From Puffinus mauretanicus (lineage: Eukaryota; Chordata; Aves; Procellariiformes; Procellariidae): DNA of 64,000 nucleotides. The translations under genes were made by a program, and so were the position numbers. Positions within the stretch are counted from its first letter, which is position 1. The number at the start of each line of letters is the position of its first letter. Below the pieces are notes generated by a model, which saw nothing but the letters and a program-made list of their open reading frames with translations, was not told the DNA's origin and made no database searches. Positions 1 to 13,505 of the stretch are shown in pieces. Where the stretch lies: contig JAJKFH010002198.1 in the NCBI GenBank assembly GCA_023333565.1, positions 1,426,001 through 1,490,000 on the forward strand, given 5' to 3'.

Positions 1-3000
1 CATATGGTAGGGCAATTCATTCTCTTTGAAAATGAGTCAGGAAAATTTTATTTTATTATTTAAATAACTTTACTTTGAACCACTATTGTAGCTTGGTAAT
101 TTTTCAGAGAGCTAGAGTGATTGTGAATGCTCTTTTAGAGAGACAGTGAAAAGAAATCATTGCTTATTAAAAATATTCTGAAAGCTTTCCCAACTTTGTG
201 TACTTAGACTGTAGAAACAAGCATGGAGACTTTTAAGGATTCTGCCTTTCCTCTTGTATTTATATACACCCTGGGAAGTTTGAAAGGGAGTGCCTTGTCT
301 TTCTACTAATTAGTCACAGCAAAGGCTTCAGATACGTGATTTTAATGCAGCAAGATTCCTACTACATTGATAGCTTAGGAAAGAACTAAACATGCTGACA
401 TTCCTGTTGCCTTGCTTCTCGGTGTTTAAAAATGCAGGAAATTCTGTGCATGGTGATGGACTACAGAAATATTAAGTGTGTAAGAGGAAAATCTCAAAAG
501 TCAAGGCATTGCTAAGTTCCCCATGCAGTATGAATATATGCATCATTATAGGGCCTGTTATTATGAGCTCACATACGCTTTTTCTCACAGCAACCTGGCT
601 CGTTCAGAGCATAGTAAGTGAAGACCGTATGGAGTAATTCAAGGTCTTCTATACATAGATTTAGGATTTAATCAGGATGTATAATGTGGTTCCAAAAAGA
701 AATACATTCATATGCATCTTTAAAACAGGTACTGTTTTTTACTGTAACTAATACTGAAGCAATTATCTTACGTTGGATTTTGGAAATATTATGTTCTTTG
801 ACAGAAGCTAAACAGTCTCTTCCTGTTTCAGTTCTTATGGGTAAACTGGGTTTAAAAGGATTGCCATATTTCAGTTATATTATTACAATTAGTATTGTAA
901 TGGTGGTTATAAAATACCTTAGTTATTTTTTCATGCTGTATATAACCATGCATACATAACATATATAACCAAACCCTGGCTGTGTTCATAATAAACTGTA
1001 ATATAAATCTGAACGTGTATGTAAATGAGAACAGTTAATTTTCAAATGTAATTGTAAGAATAGACAGATGACACAGTATTGCTACTGGCTTACATTGGAA
1101 GTCTCTTTATCACATTGTCTCTCCAACTAACCTCCTATTTATTTCAGTCTTGTTTGCATAGAAAATGCAAGTGTACTAGTAAAATGTTCGCTACCATGTA
1201 AACGTAGTGGCTATGGGAATTCCAAGAAGCAGTTGTATTTGTACGTTTCAATTTTCATAGCCATAGCAAGGTGTTCTCTATTACCATCTGTTCTTTTGAG
1301 AGCTCGACGTTGAAAGATTTATCATACATCAAATTACAAATGACACTGTGCTTTGGATTTTCTTTAGTAGATTATGAAAGGACTGATCTCTAGATATAGC
1401 CCTCTCTGCTGAATCTGCTTTTACTTTTGAGATTTTTCCTGGGGGTAGTAAATTGAAGATTAAAGTTGATAGACTTATGATAGAAGAAAAATGTATTCTG
1501 GGTGTTTTAGGTGAGATAGAGAAATAGAGGCAAAGAAAAGCAATTAAAATTCAGAATTAAAAACAAATGAAAGTGAAATAATACCTCTAGGCTTATTTCT
1601 GCTCCTGTTATCATCAAATAACTAACTTGGGTAGAACCAGTAGTTTAAATGGCTTAGATGCTAGCACGCTGTACAATGTCTGTCTATTGAGGACACAATG
1701 TTGAATGGGAATGCAAGTTTTTGCCCCATCAGTTTTTCCTGACCATCATCACTGACTGAGCTTTCTGCCCCTACATTAGCGCATCATCAAAGCGGTTGAT
1801 TCGGCACAGGTAAGGATGTGAAAATCACCAGCAGTATAGGAAGGGTGGCATGAGAAAAAAAAGTATTTGGTTTTGGAAACCTTCTAAATAATAAAATAAT
1901 AAAAGAATAGAAATGGTCTCCATCAGTGGTAGCTCTACTACACAGCTGTCTGGTTCTTGTATGCTGAAGGTTTCCACCTCTTAGTTTAGCTACCTGCAAA
2001 AAGTTTCCCAGTTGGTGATTTTTCATGGGTTGGAAATCTTGGAATAAAGTTAGAAGTGAAATACCATTTTGCCATTGATATGAATGGTACCTATGGTGCT
2101 TACAGCCACAACATTGACAACCTTATTATTCTTTTAAAGCTCTGGAGTACCTGCAGTCACCTTGTGAGACAATGGGAGGAAGGCAGGGCGTTCTGGGTCT
2201 GTCTCTGTCTGTCAGTGGAAGAGGTATCATTCACATTCCTTAAAATTTGGATGGTCTCTGTTTGGAAAAATCATTAAAGAGAATTTGCAATAGTCAGGTT
2301 TTCTGTATGCAGAATTACTCACAGAGCTTGTTGTCCTGCTACAGTATTTCATTTCTGTTGTGGAGACACTGTCTGTGTTACTGCAAAAAAGTTGCAAGTG
2401 ACCATTGGCACATTAAGTGATTGTAGCTAGTTGAAGTTTGGAATTCCCTAACGCAATTTTACCATTACAACCAAAATTAAATTTGAAATAAAATATTCTT
2501 CTCTTCCATCTCTGTAATTCTGAATTAAATTAAAGGCAACATATATTGTGAGTTTGTGAAGTATATAAATTATTTAATACTTAATATTTATATTGGGATC
2601 TACTGATTTACTTTAAATACAGTAGAATTCAAAATTAAAAAAAATTAAATTGAAGGTTAAAAAAAACAAAAAGAAAACCTTTTTCAATGGAAGGAACAGG
2701 AAATGGGAAAGAGCAGGTTCTCAGCTCTAGATAAGAGTTAAAATTTTCATCGAGATCCAAGTTTATGAAAACTCATTGCCTAGTAACTGCATTCTGATCT
2801 TAAGGATGGGTTTCTTTGAGATTATGCATCATGATGCGTATTTATCTTACACTAGAAAAATATTAAATTGTAAAATTTCTTAAATGTCTTTGTGAGTCTG
2901 ACTTCAAAATACCGTATACACTTACTGGTTTAGTCTTTTGATATGATCATATTAAGAGAGGTGATCCTTCTGTAATTGAGCACAAACTATCTGAAGACAT

Positions 3001-3389
3001 TTTGAGTATATTTTTGCAGTTTTTGTGAAGCGTACTAAATGCATGATTTCTTGTCCAGCTATACCAACTTGCCATTTCCTTCCCCTCTTCTTTCTGCTCC
3101 TCTTTCTTTTAAAGCTAGTCTCCTTAATAATTTGGATAGAAGAAGCTGGTGGCATGGTCCAGTTGTGGAAGAAGTGAGTGGCAACAATGTCTTCAAGTAT
3201 TTATAAAGAGGCCTGAATTAACACAAAGAAAATGGAAAACTTCTAGCTTGAGGCCTGAACTGAGATGATTGTTTCCTGAGAGGATTCATCACCAGTACTA
3301 GGTTAATGTATTCCCTATCCCCACAATTTGTCCCCCCAGTTATGCCAGCACAATTCTCTCTGAGACTGTGCTGAAGTCCAATTTCACAA

Positions 3390-3423
3390 TCAATGTGATC
3401 TCTCAGTCAATGTGATCTCTCAG
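3390..3423. repeat. 17-bp perfect tandem duplication
   Basis: The unit TCAATGTGATCTCTCAG occurs at 3390-3406 and again, identical and without a spacer, at 3407-3423. This looks like a recent replication-slippage or repair duplication. Confidence 0.9.
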
Positions 3424-6400
3424 GCACTGTTTTTCACAGTTCTTTATTTAGGAGAGAGAGTGCCTTACACAAATAAGGGGAAAAAAAATCACTAAAAGTT
3501 TTTGTGCTATTTTAATCAGGCAATTTTTTTTTCCTCTCATTCTGAAGCAATACATCCGGCACTATGAGGACTCCACAGTGTTTGTTAGCTGGCTTATCAT
3601 CTGTCAATAATAGCATTTTTCTTTCAGACGCCTAAAAGAAACTGCAGAAATCAATCTACATAACTCAACTACAAAATCATAAATAATTGAGCTGGAATAG
3701 AGCTCGACCATCTGTCTACTGGTAGATTACTGAATCTCAAGATGCTTCTTGGAAGAATTTATGTGTAGTTTACAAATAAATTATTGTACTTGATTTGAGG
3801 ATGCCAGTTATAGTCTATACCTGGGCAATCGATGACATGGGGGACGCTTACTATGTGGGAGCCTGGCAATGTAATGACCTGAATTCTGAATGCCTGAGCT
3901 GAGTTGTGTTTGCTGTTACTTTGGCTCTAAAGCGCTGGGATCTTAGTTGGGTTCAAGGATGTATACTAGCAGCTAGACAGCAGATAGGGTAATGAGAGAT
4001 TGAAAGGACAGAAGAGTAGCATGTATCTGAGATGGAAAAGCAGAGAGAGACAGAGAGAAAAAAATTGCTGAAGTTGATGCTCAGACAGATAGTGGCACAT
4101 TTTTGAATAGGCACTATTGAGAAACTAGATATAAATGGTATTAGGGTTGAACTGCATTGGGCAAGACAAGAAATCCTGCAAGTATCTAATAAACCATAGC
4201 TGTGAAACATAAAATCAAAAACTTGCAAGAATTGCTAGATGTTATGTTAGGAATTGATCATCTCATTTCCTAACTGAGCATCATTCCTGTATTGCTATCA
4301 CTCTTATGTATTGCTTGGTTCATTTACACTTAATTGATTAAAATAGTTGTTTATGATCCCAAATGAAATTCAAAAAGAAATTTGCATACCATTAAATGAG
4401 AGGCTCTGTTGCCACATTTCCAAGTATGAAAGAATTTATGAATTTTATAAGCCCTTAAATGCCATGGGAATAATTCTTTATTATGACTGAAATAAAAATG
4501 AATTCCGTGATAACGTGTGCTGCAGTATATGCAAACCATTTCTTAGTGGGTTTTATTTTATTCTTCACACTGTTATTTAGTAATGTCAGTTGTTCATATA
4601 TCCTACCTAATGTGCTGAAAGTTGAGCCTCAAAATAAGAGGTATAAGCTTTTTAGCTGATAATCTGCAAGCATAATATATGCATAAAAAGCAATTATTGC
4701 AATATATGCAGAAAGAAACAAAAGTCAAATTTGGAGATTCAAAGCCAGGACAAATGGCAGAAGACTTGAGCAGCAGTTACTCAGAGGAGAGTTTCACTAT
4801 CTTGCAGCTTTAAACAACAGTAAAAGAAGTCTCAGAGAGTGGACAGAAAGTAAGAAAATACAAATAATGTCGGTGGAGTTAATAGAAAGCTTCCTTGTGT
4901 AGTTTTCAGACAAGCTATTCAAGGGCATAGTTTTGTCACTCAAATACTGTTTTACAAATACATAATTTACAATAGAGTTTTAACATGGAACATCAGATAA
5001 GAGTTGATATAAACAAACAAACAAAAAATCAAATGAGAAATAGGCAAATGAAAAATAAGCAAAGGAGAAATACCATCAAGTTCTGGGATCGGCTTCAAGA
5101 GGAACAGAAATATAAAGCAGACTAAATATTTCAAATTAGGCTTTGACGTATATGTAATAATGCTCAATTGTTAACTAGAAAATAATTTCCCTTTAATGAG
5201 AAAATCCTTCATATGCCATTTATTTCACACGTTCTGTTGTAATGACCTGGTCTTCAGCTTGGTATGGAATGGCTTGAATGGGAATGGAATGATGGCCATA
5301 GGCAGCTGAAGTTCTTATTACATTATCAGCATCTTATTTGCATTACAGCTGAAATGATCTTCATTAGTCCTGAAAAGTGGTGGTAAGGGCTTAATCACAG
5401 CAACACTGAAACCAGAATTCACAAATAAATCTATAGTAGTTTTGTAACTTTGCCCACAAGTCCATGATCCTACTCATGATTAAACTACTGAACATTTGAT
5501 GGTGTGGGGCTCTTTGTTCCCGAAAATTGGGATGGCAGCTGGAATCAATTCCAAATGGAGTCCTTTTTTTTTTTTTATGTGACATTTGTGTGTATGTCTT
5601 GGGAGAAGGATTATTAAATTAAAAAAAGTCCTTTTGGCACTTGAGCTATTGAGACTGATGTTGAAGATACCTCTTGTCCAGTTAGGAGTGGAAGAATGAT
5701 GAAAAAGCATAAATAGCAGAGAAGGTTTCTACAATTTATTTTATTCTGTATCTTTTAATTTATGGCAGAACTTTGTAGAATTTAAATTGATTGTCTCAGT
5801 CTTTGCGGTCTGTGTGCCCTAGGCCCAGCAATTACAGGTTGCTTCAATATATGATGTAAGATAATGGACACAAGTATTGACACCACAAAAAGGGAAAGAT
5901 GGTTGACTTGCTTATAGTCTATCCTTGTGAAGCAGGGATTTAATGTGTTGCTTTTTTGTATTTATTTCATGACCCTTACCAAGTCATTAATAGCACAGAT
6001 GTATTGTCCTTTGTAGGTGAATGTGAGTGAGTTGTGCCCACACTGCCTGGGGGCTGCACACAGAGCACAGACCTAATCATGTGCTGAAAAAGCTTCCTGT
6101 GAGTCTGGCTGTGTCATGTTGTTTACTTCATGCTCATGTGGCTTCTCGTTAGTGCAGAGCACAGACAGGGCCTGCTTGAATTTGGATGTGTAAGTTTGTG
6201 TAGGTACGTTCTCTTTCTTCAGTGGCCTATATGTAAAATCAATATATAAATTCTCCATAAAAGGTTACTGTGAGGAAAGAGAAAGTCCATGTTATGAGGT
6301 GATCAGGTATTCTTATGTTTGTCCTGCAAATATATGAGAGAAAGTATGAAAATTAAATAATATTGCTAAAGTGTGTCTTAGACCCAAGAAGTGTAGTGGA

Positions 6401-6770
6401 GAGAGAGTGTCTTTACTGACAGATTATGCTGCTTCTCAGAATGCTGTCCCTTCCACAAGTTGTCCCCTCACTTTTTCAGCCTTAAACTTGAAATTAAATA
6501 TATGTGAATTTTGAATCAAAGAGGCTGAGGGGAAGGGAATTTTTTTTCTTTTCTTGTGGAAACTATTTTTCTCAGGAGAAAATCCAAACTGATCAGTTAT
6601 AGATGAGCACAAAGTCAGCGGTAAAAAATAAATGCATCAGTGCACTGATGAAACCCATTGTATAGCTAAGACATCAATGCGTGAAATAAAATAGCAGCCT
6701 GAACAGATCTTTTCAGATATCATCTGGCTGGTTTTTATCATTCAATCAGATTGTGCTTTTATAGTACTCC

Positions 6771-6789
6771 TTTTTTTTTTAAAAAAAAA
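6771..6789. repeat. T10-A9 homopolymer palindrome
   Basis: Ten T followed directly by nine A. Tracts of this kind bend or stiffen DNA and tend to exclude nucleosomes. It is also slippage-prone. Confidence 0.85.
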
Positions 6790-7918
6790 GTTTCATCATT
6801 ATACTTGAGTTTTGAGACTACACAGGTATGTTTCTATAGTTTACGTGTGGGTTCATATTGGCTTTGGTTTCTTGCTGCTTATTGGGCTAAAAAAATAATA
6901 TTCCCATCAGAAAGACCTTCTATTTTAGTCAAAACATTTTAAAATACTCATTAGATGAGTATTTTTTAAAAGTCTGTGCACAGTGTCCAAAAAAACTACA
7001 TACCTTATGTTTGTATATGAAATATTTTCTCGCTGATTACACTAACAGAATAATCTGAATAAATTTCCCATTCCATGCATGAAAATATAATCAAAATAAT
7101 TCATTAGTTGCTGAAATGCTTTCACCTGTCAGTTGCTTGAAAGTCTTCATTTTGTCAGTAGGGAAACCAAGTAGTTAAGTGCTGAGCACCTTTATCATCT
7201 CAGAGAGACCATGAAAGATGAAGGCACTCATCGTTTTGCAGGATTTGGAGCCCACCTTTCATAAAAGCTTTTATCCAGAGCATACTAAGCTTCTATTCAG
7301 GCATTGTTAATCCCTTAGCTCTCATTTTATTGCCATTCCTCCATGGGTACAGATATTTCATTCAAAAGTACCTGCTAGCAAGAAAGGATATTGTATGTGA
7401 TGCTTAAAAGTAAGAGTGTCATTTAGCTTCCTGAAGCACCAGAAAAGGTTGAATGGCAAAGCTGGTTTGTATATATCTTTATACTTCCCTACAAAATATA
7501 ATAAATAAGGCAGTTGCAGTTTCCCTGTTGTCTTTGAGACTGAATGACTTTGTCATTTTGTGAAAACAAACAAAAAAAGTGAGCTAAAAATTGGAGCAGT
7601 AAAATAGAAATTTTACATGTATCATTGAATCTTGGGCTTATGTATCTTATGTATCTTCATGCTGGTGCATCAGATAACCATGGGATTACTATTAAGCAAT
7701 AGCCTAATCAAATGCCTGGTGAAATCACAGAACATATGAGGCAGGAAGAGACCTCTGGAGATCACCTAGTTCAACCACACTGCTCAAAGCAGTGATGAAA
7801 TAGAGTTAACTAGAGCAGGTTGCTCAGGATTGTGCCCAGTCTGGTTTTGAATATCTCCAAGATTGGAGACGTTACAAGCTCCCTGAGCAACCTGTTCCAG
7901 TGTTCAATCACCCTTACA

Positions 7919-8293
7919 TTAAAAAAAAGTCTTTTCTTTTTTCTGGGATTCCTTTCTGGTAAAGACTGAGGCAAAGAGAGAAGTCAGTGCCTTGGCTTCT
8001 TCCATGTCCTTTGCCACCAAGTCCCTTGCCCCATCAGCAGCAGGCTCACATTTTTCCTTGTCTTCCGTTTGCTTCTGATGTACCTGTAGAAACCCTTGTT
8101 GCTCTTCATGTTCCTTACCAGATTCACTCCAGCTGGGCTTTCTAACCCTGTCCATCTGTGCATGTTCTTGCATAACCTGACTTTGCTTCCACCTCTTGTT
8201 TGCTTCCTTTTGACACCTGAGTTTTGTCAGGAGATCCTTGTTCATCCATGAACGCCACCAGCTTTTGGTCACTGCTGCCAAGGCTGCCCCCAA
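7919..8293 (-). pseudogene. CR1 ORF2 linker remnant fused to C-terminal sequence
   Basis: A 124-codon minus-strand frame. The KDLLTKLRCQKEANKRWKQ block corresponds to the linker between endonuclease and reverse transcriptase of CR1 ORF2, and FASVFTRKES ends the linker. In an intact element the reverse transcriptase would follow, but here the frame ends in KKEKTFF, which belongs near the ORF2 C-terminus (the NFFTERV-like block). The junction at about 7945 is thus the deletion scar. Alternate frames in the middle recover GFYRYI-type linker residues, showing frameshifts. Confidence 0.78.
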
Positions 8294-8363
8294 CCAGATT
8301 TTTCTTGAGAGGATGTGAAGTTCAACAAGGCACCTGCCCTTGTCAGCTTGTCAATCACCTCTG

Positions 8364-8729
8364 TCAGGAAGTTACTATCAATGCACTCCAGAAACCTTCT
8401 GGATTGTTTGTGCCCTTCTGTGTTGCACTTCTAGCAGATATCAGGGTGGTTAAAGTCCTCATGAGGACCAGGGCCTGTGGATGTGAGGCTTCTTCCAGTT
8501 GTCTGAAGAAGGCATCACCTGCTGCTTCCTGATCACATGGTCTGTAGCAGACACACCATAACATCACCCACGTTGGTCTGCCCACATATCCTGACCCATA
8601 TGTTTTCCACTGGCTCCACATCCATCTAGGGTAGAGCTCCACGTATTCCCAATGCTCTCTCACATAACAGGCAACACCTCCTCCTCCCCTTCCAGCCTCT
8701 CCTTCCCAAAGAGCCCAGTGAGTATCCAC
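8364..8729 (-). pseudogene. CR1 ORF2 endonuclease remnant
   Basis: A 121-codon minus-strand frame encodes the middle of the CR1 apurinic-like endonuclease, which nicks target DNA for target-primed reverse transcription. GGGVACYVREHWE and VCYRPCDQEA are diagnostic. After ALVLM the frame reads RTLTTLIS, while one frame over the DNA encodes DFNHPDIC, the expected catalytic Asp-Asn-His block. So a one-base loss near 8458 puts the active site out of frame. Further upstream sequence (minus-strand frame 8761-9024, containing YTNARS) is the broken N-terminus of the same domain. Confidence 0.85.
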
Positions 8730-9109
8730 TCATTGCAGTACTCCCGCTGTGTGAGCTATCCTACCAGGTCTCCAGTAAGTTGTAGCCCTGCACCTGCAAG
8801 CAGTTTTCTGATTCCTCCTGCTTGTTCCTCTTGCTGCGTGCGTTGGTGTACAGGCACTTCAGAGAGGCGCCCAGTTGAGCTGATTTCCCAGGAAAGGTAA
8901 GAGAAGTTTCCCCACAATGCTGTCCTGTAGGCACATACTTACTTATGGGCATATGCTTGAGGTGGGCTCCTTTCAGTCCTGTGCTATTGATTACGAGTAC
9001 TCTTGTGTCTAATAAACCCCCCACACCTTTTGCTTCCCAACCTGGTCCACCACTTCCTCACTTGGTGGTTGCTCATCCTTTCCCTCCCCTGTTGGTCTTA
9101 GTTTAAAGC

Positions 9110-10073
9110 AAAAATGCTTTTCCCCCATTTTGTCAGAAATAACTTAAGATAATTTTATTGCTATGCTTGGAAAAAATATGAACCGTGGATTTGCAACTAA
9201 AATGTGTTATTTTAGGAAGTTTTTCAATTCTAGTAATTTAAAATGGAATTACTGGATAAAGTTTTAAATAAAATGATACATTTTGAAAATAAATAGTGTT
9301 ATTTAAAATAGTATTTTAAGATCATCCAATAATCTGGTTCTTGGAGATTTTGATGGGGGTGGGGAAAGGATGAGCACGTGATAAACTTCTGGGCAACAAA
9401 TATTAAAAACATGTTTTTGTGTCTGTGCACTTCTATGTGTCAGCATGCACAGCTCTGTAGGTTCCTTTAAACAATTTTTTTTGTTGATTCACTTCATTAT
9501 GATTTGAATTCAGCATAAAGCCACTACCTCATATTCTTCCTACTTCATTTTCTTCCTTCTTCCATAAATGAATGGTTTTCCGTTGTGTGCACAAAAAACA
9601 ATATATATAACACTCCTCTGTCACACATCATCCTAACTGAGGCATTACATGGTTATCAAGGCTCTCGGAAGCAAACAGTCCCACTCTGCCAACCTTTTTG
9701 CGGTGAAGTTTTGAAGATACCAAGGATGAGGAAGCATGACCTAAATTTGAATAACGCATTTAAAATAGTATAGTATTATTTATCTTTAAAAACTGTGACT
9801 GAGGTTCTTGCAACAGCAATGAATGCTGTGGTTTTCTCCCGGTATAGCTAACATAGAGCTCAGTTAAATTTTAAGTTTCCCATGTGCTGCAGAAGCTCGA
9901 GTACCCATGAATTTTGTTTAGCTAAATTGAAGTTGTCTCTCACAACTTATTTATGTATACGTTTCTTTCTTTGTCTTAAGCCTTTTTCCTAATATAATTT
10001 AATTTGATGTCCTTAGTTCATGCACCATGAGAAATGTTAATTCTCCCATATTCACTTTTTCTGCCTTTCATAG
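9110..10073. other. Unique A+T-rich sequence, inferred intron
   Basis: Nothing recognisable. The only notable local feature is a G-rich stretch near 9355 (GGGGGTGGGGAAAGG) that lacks a fourth G run close by. Confidence 0.55.
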
Positions 10074-10152
10074 ATCAGTAGAATCACAGAATGGTTTGGG
10101 TTGGAAGGGACCTTTAAAGATCATCTTTCACTAGGTCAAAGTCCTGTCCATG
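10074..10152 (-). mobile_element. Short CR1 3' tail fragment, antisense
   Basis: GAATCACAGAATGGTTTGGG followed by TTGGAAGGGACCTT and AAAGATCAT is the characteristic reverse complement of the CR1 3' end. Homology fades after about 10150. A 5'-truncated insertion of under 100 bp. Confidence 0.85.
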
Positions 10153-13100
10153 TCTTTCACATCTGTCTTCTCCTTGTTTGGTCATCTCAGTTCTGATTTT
10201 TTCAGCCCAGATGTTTAACCCCTTCCTGCATAGACCCCATTCCATAACTTCGTTCATTCTTGCCCACCCTTCACTTTTTCTTCACTACATTTTCTCTAGG
10301 CATAAATATTAATTCTTTCTGTCTTCTGTAAAGTCAGAAGAGGGAATGCTACTGTTGATTTTAATTTACCTTCTAGCAGTTAAATTTAAAAATCTAGAGA
10401 AGTTGAATGTTTTAAGTGCCGTTAGGTTTGTAGTCAATGTAACAAAACTATTGTGAATGTTTTGAGTCTGTAAGCGTTGCTATATGTCTGAAGTTCTGAA
10501 GTAAACTTCACGTTAAGCACCTATTAATTATATTACTTTGATTTTTAGTGCTGGAGTCAGGGATTTGACAACTCCTGAGATGACATTAGGTGAACATTAG
10601 TGAGGTTGAGAACTAATTATTGCTTTATGTATGTGGTTGGCAAGGATGCAAAAGAAAATGCAACAAAAGCAGTTTGCTACTGCTTCAGAGCAGGAGCCTT
10701 TGGGGTACTGTGCTGTCCCAGTTGCCTACATGTAAACTGCAGAGGGACTGAGGTAGAACCATCCCAGTGCTGAGCTCTCAGTCAGGTTTCAGGGCAAGGC
10801 CAGAGAGAGCTCAGTCCTGCGTTAATGGATTTCAAAAATGTGAATACGAAGAACAATTTGGCTTAGATGTTGGGCCCTTATCTAGATGTAATGCGCTACA
10901 CAAAGAATCTCGCATTCTCCTGTGGTGAATTCAGGAAAACAATAGGCATTTTTGGAGTTATATTGGATACCTCAAGAAATGGAACAGAAACTCCGACTTT
11001 AGTTTTAAACTTAAATTGAAACTGAAAATTGAAGGGGAAATTCACATTCTAACAGCTCAGCAGTGGTAATTTGTGAACAAGGAATGATGTGGCATGGAGG
11101 GCAAGGTGGCCCAACTGCAGAACAGGTTAAACTGGCTGGAAGCAGAGATGCCAGGGGGAGAAGGACTCACTGTGAGGGAGTGGTTTCCCTTGCTGATGAG
11201 ATAAGAAATGTGGCAGCATTCATTGTCTTGTAGTGATCAATCCTGGAATGGGAGCGCTCAGGGGCCACTTTTGGTAAAGAGAGCTGGCACTGGGGGATGA
11301 ACTGAACACTGGGCTAAGGAATTGGCTCATGCCACATCTTTGCAGACTCCTTGTAGAACTGCTTACGGTGGTAGGACTTGTTCATTAAATCTTTTTATAT
11401 TTAAGCACAAATGTGTATTTAATTCACGTCAAGTGGTACAATAACAGTTCACCAACAAGAGGACTCCAGTCTAGATGGTTTACTTCCATGTATTTGGTAT
11501 CAACGCTGTGTAGTCCTATATGCTGTGCACACAACATGCTTCTCTGGCTGCTGCTGATACTGCAGTGGGTGGTGACATTCTGCTGGTAGCATGTTTAACA
11601 TGCAATTTCTGGCTACTTACCCAGGCAAACAGGGCTAAGCAGTGTTTATCTAGTCACATACGAGGCAGGACAAGTGACAGGCTGGAGAATGTGTTTGTGA
11701 TATGCTGCAGGAAATACTGAGTGAGCTGAAGGCCCTCTCTATTTGGGTTTGGGTTTTTTTTTGAGACCTACTGTCACTCTACTATTACACAGTGTGGAAT
11801 TGTGAGGACCCCAGTCCATTAGATTTGGGTTTATTAGAAGTTAGTTGTAGTGCCCTGAACAAATAGAAGCTTTGAGGCAAAAATATTGTATCAAACTACA
11901 GACAAATAACAGCAAAAGATGGAAAGATTTTTTTTAACTACAGAGATTCCATTTTTCAATATAATTATGTTTCAAAATGTTAGATTAAAAGTATGCATTC
12001 AGGAAATATAATCTTAAAATGACAAAGAATAGTAGTTTTAATGTAAGAAGAAATTACATAAATCATGTAACTTTAAATGCACTTAATTTTTATTTTAATG
12101 TCAATAATGCACGTGAAATCTTCAAAATGGTTTTTAAAGTAATAAGGTACTGAATGAAAATGTCAGAATTCTTGAGAAATGTCAGTGCTTTTCAGAATTT
12201 CTTCTATGATCTGATGAGCTTTTAAGGAAAAATAATTTCAAGGAAGGTCTGTAGCTTTTTTCAAATGTGATTTCTAACAGTATATTCTCATTTCCATATC
12301 CATTCCCTTCTATTCACAGTTCATCTGCAAAAGTTAACTATTCTTCTGTCTCCTTCAGTGATGTCCATGTCCTTTTTAAGTTTGCCTGCATCCCTACTTA
12401 GGCATATTTATCTTCCATGTATTTACTGAACCTACTTAAGCTATTTCACTATTGCTTTTTTCCCCTCACTCCTTCTACGTGAAAGTGCCTGCCCATATGC
12501 ATCACAATTGTTCAGTAAAGCAGAAAATCTCACTGCTGTTAAATACTGAATATTAATTTCTCTTGCCAGTTGAAGTATTTACCTGATTGTACCTACCTAA
12601 AACATGGATTTTCAAGTCAGGGATTCTTTTCATTATGCATTATATCACTGACAATGTTCACACTTAGAATTTAACTTGTTAGTGTTGCATTGGCTAGCGT
12701 TTAACAGTATTGCTCTGCTTTACCAAAATGAAGAATAACTTGCTATAGTTATGAATGGGGTGTTTTGCTGCAGTAAACTTCTAAGATTATTGGGTTGAGG
12801 GCGAAAATATTCAGTAGTAACAAACTATGGGAATTATCATGTGTTCTTTTATCTCTTGGCACCTGGTTTAACTTTTTAATTTCTGTAGCTCTGAGGACTG
12901 TCAAAGGACATGCAATGTGCTGCTTTTAAGCTCTTGGTTAGTAATTACAGTTTTATGATCTAGTTTGGAATACTTAGTCATTGGAATGACTTGGTCCCTA
13001 GAATAAAGTCTAGATTCTGAGATTAAAAACTGTCATTCTTGCTAGTTCCTTGGTAGTAGTAACTCATTTCGCTATGTATGCTGTTGAACAAATTCTGATT

Positions 13101-13505
13101 CACACTTTCCAGTTGGTTGTTACAACTCCTTCAGATGCTTTAGAGTACACAGTGGGGATGCTCTGACAGGATAGTAAGCCTGACTGACATAACAAAGAAA
13201 AGGAAGTAAAGCAAGCCATCACTGCCTTCCTTTTGGGACAAGGTGCAAATTGATCTCCTACTTATTTCTAATGAGTCTTCTGTGTCTGGGCATTTCTTGC
13301 ATGCATTTTGTTCGGAAAGCGCAGTTAAATGTGCAAGTGATTACTGCATGAATTCATGAATATAACTTAGAATCTAGAATGTTAAGCAGATTGTTTGATA
13401 AGAAGTCTAAAACCAATATTTCAACATCCCCAAGCAAGCCCTATTGCATCAAATTTTATAGGATTTTTTTAATAATACAGGATAAAAATCACACTTAGAT
13501 GCATC

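Larger units (their letters stand above)
1..7721. other. Unique A+T-rich sequence, inferred RGS7 intron
   Basis: No gene or recognisable interspersed repeat is visible. Open frames here reach only about 90 codons, lack homology I recognise and have no codon-use signal, so they are chance. Small-scale structure only: a 17-bp perfect tandem duplication at 3390-3423, a 16-bp perfect palindrome at 6635-6650 and a T10A9 tract at 6771-6789. Assignment to an RGS7 intron is inferred from the exon at 30.6 kb on the same strand. Confidence 0.6.
7722..9109 (-). mobile_element. CR1 LINE, antisense, internally deleted (endonuclease and linker joined to the 3' tail)
   Basis: Read on the minus strand, the right end starts in the CR1 region just before ORF2 (GTTTAAAGC block), then the endonuclease N-terminus (LKCLYTNARS, complement of about 8.9 kb) and the endonuclease core (GGGVACYVREHWE, VCYRPCDQEAAGDAFFRQLE). 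A DFNHPDIC-type catalytic block follows at the complement of 8434-8457, then the linker (KDLLTKLRCQKEANKRWKQ, FASVFTRKES). At about 7945 it jumps straight into the ORF2 C-terminal and 3' part that normally follows the reverse transcriptase. The whole reverse-transcriptase domain is missing and a second gap removes part of the region between endonuclease and linker. The 3' end near 7722 is eroded and its octamer tail is not clean. It is a dead copy, older than the 45-47 kb copy by eye. Confidence 0.88.

Noticed and set aside
8224..8532. 102-codon plus-strand frame
   Set aside because: Lies opposite the antisense CR1 endonuclease and linker and is explained by that element.
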